A stretch of 64,000 nucleotides of DNA, from positions 1,093,446 to 1,157,445 of the forward strand of contig NZ_JADWYJ010000001.1 in assembly GCF_021354595.1 (NCBI RefSeq). Reading direction: 5' to 3'. This document shows positions 63,213 to 64,000 of this stretch, one piece after another. A program made the translations under genes and the position numbers. How positions within the stretch are numbered: position 1 is the stretch's first letter; every line of letters begins with the position of its first letter. Source of the stretch: Maribellus sp. CM-23 (GTDB lineage Bacteria; Bacteroidota; Bacteroidia; Bacteroidales; Prolixibacteraceae). Under the pieces are notes generated by a model. It searched no databases and was not told the origin of the DNA. It worked only from the letters and a program-made list of their open reading frames with translations.

Positions 63213-64000
63213 TCACTGCAGCGCTTTCTCCACGCTCATCCAAAGCAGGCGTGCGGTTTCGTCCCAGCTAAATTTATTTTTCTGAATAAATCCCTTTTCA
63301 ACCAAGGTTTTCCGAAGATCGCAATCCTCGTGAATCCGCAACATGGCATCGGCGATCTGATCGATCTTTAACGGATCGGCGTACATCACAGCACCCCCGC
63401 CCACTTCCGGAATAGACGTGGTGTTGGAACAAATCACAGGTATGCCGGCGCTCATTGCCTCCACTATCGGGATTCCGAAGCCTTCGAAAAAAGGCACAAA
63501 AGTCAGGGCCAGCGCGCCTCCAAAAATATCGTGCAGCTCTTTGCTCGACACCCGCCCGGTAAAAATCACATCGTTCCGGTAGCGCATGTTTTCGTAGGTC
63601 TCGTGGATATCGCCGGTTTTGTGCATTTCGCCTCCCACCACCACCATTTTGGTGGCATCGCCTTTCACGCTTTTAAACGCATCAAAAGCCTTTAACAGCC
63701 CGCTCACGTTCTTCCGCGGATGCAGCGCGCCAACAAACAAAAAGTAATCAGCACCCCCGGTGTAACGCTTTTTCACCTCCACTTTCTCTTTTTCCGAGAT
63801 GGGTTCGAAAATCTGGTTGATACCGTCGTACACCACATCAATTTTATCGTAATCAACCTTGTACGAACGCGTAATATCTTCTTTCGAATAAAAGGAAACC
63901 GTGGCAATGCGCCGGGCAATGCGCGCAAACTTCGGGAAAAAGTGGTTGTAGTATTTCGCCTTTAACCACGGAAGATCGTCGGGGCGGTGCACAAAATTTA
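63213..64000 (-). CDS. Glycosyltransferase, GT4-like (partial)
   Basis: The minus-strand frame runs off the right edge, giving at least 262 residues. FVHRPDDLPWLKAKYYNHF matches the region before the cleft in GT-B enzymes. ATVSFYSKEDI, VGALHPRKN and the C-terminal FFEGFGIPIVEAMSAGIPVI with the donor-binding acid are GT4 signatures. It likely adds sugar to a glycan or lipid at the membrane. The 5' end is missing, so a start cannot be given. Confidence 0.85.
   Translation of the reverse strand, partial: NFVHRPDDLPWLKAKYYNHFFPKFARIARRIATVSFYSKEDITRSYKVDYDKIDVVYDGINQIFEPISEKEKVEVKKRYTGGADYFLFVGALHPRKNVSGLLKAFDAFKSVKGDATKMVVVGGEMHKTGDIHETYENMRYRNDVIFTGRVSSKELHDIFGGALALTFVPFFEGFGIPIVEAMSAGIPVICSNTTSIPEVGGGAVMYADPLKIDQIADAMLRIHEDCDLRKTLVEKGFIQKNKFSWDETARLLWMSVEKALQ

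Overview
The window reads as chromosomal DNA of a Bacteroidota bacterium. The sequence signs are Bacteroidota-type promoters (TAnnTTTG in the -7 region) before many genes, two secreted proteases ending in type IX secretion (Por) sorting domains, DUF4837 and S46 peptidase genes, LL-diaminopimelate aminotransferase, and a DAHP synthase fused to chorismate mutase. The gene set fits a marine or sediment member of the Marinilabiliales/Prolixibacteraceae; that placement is inference, not proof. There are no prophages, complete insertion sequences, rRNA operons or CRISPR arrays.

Layout. 0-18 kb is housekeeping: der (edge) and era; a long KamA-type radical-SAM protein convergent with a DapF-family epimerase in which both catalytic cysteines are serine; dapL; an S15 hydrolase; an aminotransferase; alanine dehydrogenase; a voltage-gated-type K+ channel; thyA-folA; an M14 peptidase; and tyrA with DAHP synthase/chorismate mutase. 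The last pair is preceded by a textbook attenuator, a 24-codon leader peptide with eight consecutive Phe/Tyr codons followed by a terminator hairpin. 17.5-31 kb: two paralogous HEXXH secreted proteins with a 37-residue membrane peptide, a GH32 fructan hydrolase, a thioredoxin-like protein, pepE, an M23 peptidase, dxr-rseP, tatA and a DUF4837 lipoprotein. 31-36 kb: metH and metF on the minus strand.

36-45.6 kb is the most distinctive part. A quinol-type nitric oxide reductase and a ric-rrf2 pair diverge from a shared 26-bp perfect palindrome placed over the -33 regions of both promoters. Downstream are an Asp/Glu-racemase-family protein and a tightly packed five-gene block: a small Cys-containing protein, a ferredoxin, a DUF438-hemerythrin-PAS protein, a DUF1858-DUF2249 protein and a second hemerythrin-PAS protein. 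I read this as a nitric-oxide or redox response locus with an undescribed diiron-PAS module.

46-52 kb: a DUF1080 protein and two Tat-exported Gfo/Idh/MocA proteins bracket a tRNA(CAU) gene. A GIY-YIG nuclease gene lies between that tRNA and a second, broken copy of its 3' half, whose anticodon loop is replaced by an 18-bp palindrome. 52-64 kb: OsmC, a DEAD-box helicase, an outer-membrane protein, a creatininase-family protein, a DPP7-type S46 peptidase, rnhA, a phosphatidylserine decarboxylase with an unexpected lipoprotein-like leader, two small lipoproteins, rnhB and a glycosyltransferase cut by the window edge. This end is rich in repeats: a fold-back element, a 41-bp tandem array and a 309-bp tandem duplication.
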